A stretch of 5,743 nucleotides of DNA from JBOGFI01 sp050743365 (lineage in GTDB: Bacteria > Actinomycetota > Acidimicrobiia > IMCC26256 > JACDBD01): contig JBOGFI010000235.1 of the NCBI GenBank assembly GCA_050743365.1, positions 1 through 5,743 on the forward strand. The letters are read 5' to 3'. The notes beneath the pieces are model-generated. The model ran no database searches, was not told where the DNA came from, and was given only the letters and a program-made list of their open reading frames with translations. Every line of letters starts with the position of its first letter. Position 1 is the first letter of the stretch. The translations under genes were made by a program, and so were the position numbers. Positions 4,728 to 5,743 of the stretch are shown one piece after another.

Positions 4728-5114
4728 GCCCGATGTTGACCTACGTCGACGCCTCGGCCTTCGTCAAGCTGTTCATCGACGAGCCCCAGAGCGACCCGCT
4801 CGACGAGTACCTGACCGGGCGGGACCTCACCTCGTCTGCGCTCCTGCGCACCGAGGCTCGCCGCGCCGTCCGCCACCTCGGGGTCGGTACCGTCGAGCAC
4901 GCAGCGATGGCACTCGGCGTCGTGACCCTCCTCGACGTCAGCGACGAGATACTCGACCGGGCGGGGATGCTGGACCCGCGGATCCTGAGGAGCCTCGACG
5001 CCGTGCACGTGGCGACTGCCATGTCCGTGGCCGACGACCTCCACGCACTCGTCACGTATGACGCGCGAATGCAACGCGCCGCGAGGGTTGTCGGTCTGCC
5101 GGTCGAGTCCCCGC

Positions 5115-5743
<629 letters not shown>

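Noticed and set aside
3863..4732. Upstream extension of the toxin frame through the end of the reductase and the antitoxin
   Set aside because: The extension is an out-of-frame shadow of both genes, and the PIN domain starts cleanly at ATG 4733.

Overview
This GC-rich (roughly 70 %) bacterial window looks like the chromosome of a high-GC actinobacterium. Four things suggest this: strong G/C third-position bias, apparently leaderless genes, a bacterial phospholipid-scramblase-like protein, and a HAD-IB phosphatase divergent from a TadZ/Ssd-like ATPase. The last arrangement resembles Mycobacterium Rv3661/Rv3660c. Acidimicrobiia is a plausible class, but this is inference.

Left block (1-2129). 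The N-terminus of a MinD/ParA-fold ATPase (TadZ/CpaE/Ssd type) runs off the left edge on the minus strand. A 149-base divergent control region separates it from a HAD-IB phosphatase with a C-terminal membrane anchor. The two -10 hexamers in this region form an inverted repeat. The phosphatase stop codon overlaps the start of a PLP-dependent D-cysteine desulfhydrase-type enzyme, so these two genes probably form one transcript.

Middle block (2130-3287). A 24-residue single-helix membrane peptide (minus strand, consensus Shine-Dalgarno, TTG start) lies next to a tRNA with anticodon TCA, a 6-bp D stem and a long variable arm. This is the selenocysteine tRNA, selC. The organism therefore probably makes selenoproteins, although none is visible here. 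Converging on selC is a scramblase-family gene broken by one frameshift in a tandem CCCGA repeat. One extra 5-base unit restores the whole 240-residue family pattern.

Right block (3288-5743). A complete aldo/keto reductase is followed by 174 bases that hold a possible degraded hydrolase tail and two adjacent palindromes. The second palindrome covers the -10 element of a Phd/YefM-type antitoxin gene. A PIN-domain toxin gene follows after 5 bases. Its last ~33 codons run antisense into the 3' end of a sigma-70 family gene that enters from the right edge on the minus strand. The sigma factor's region 2.4 is of the housekeeping type, consistent with the TAnnnT -10 elements proposed here.

The items most worth a second look are selC with its unusually long acceptor/T complementarity, the 24-aa membrane peptide, the repeat-mediated frameshift, the mirror-image divergent promoters and the double-palindrome toxin-antitoxin operator.
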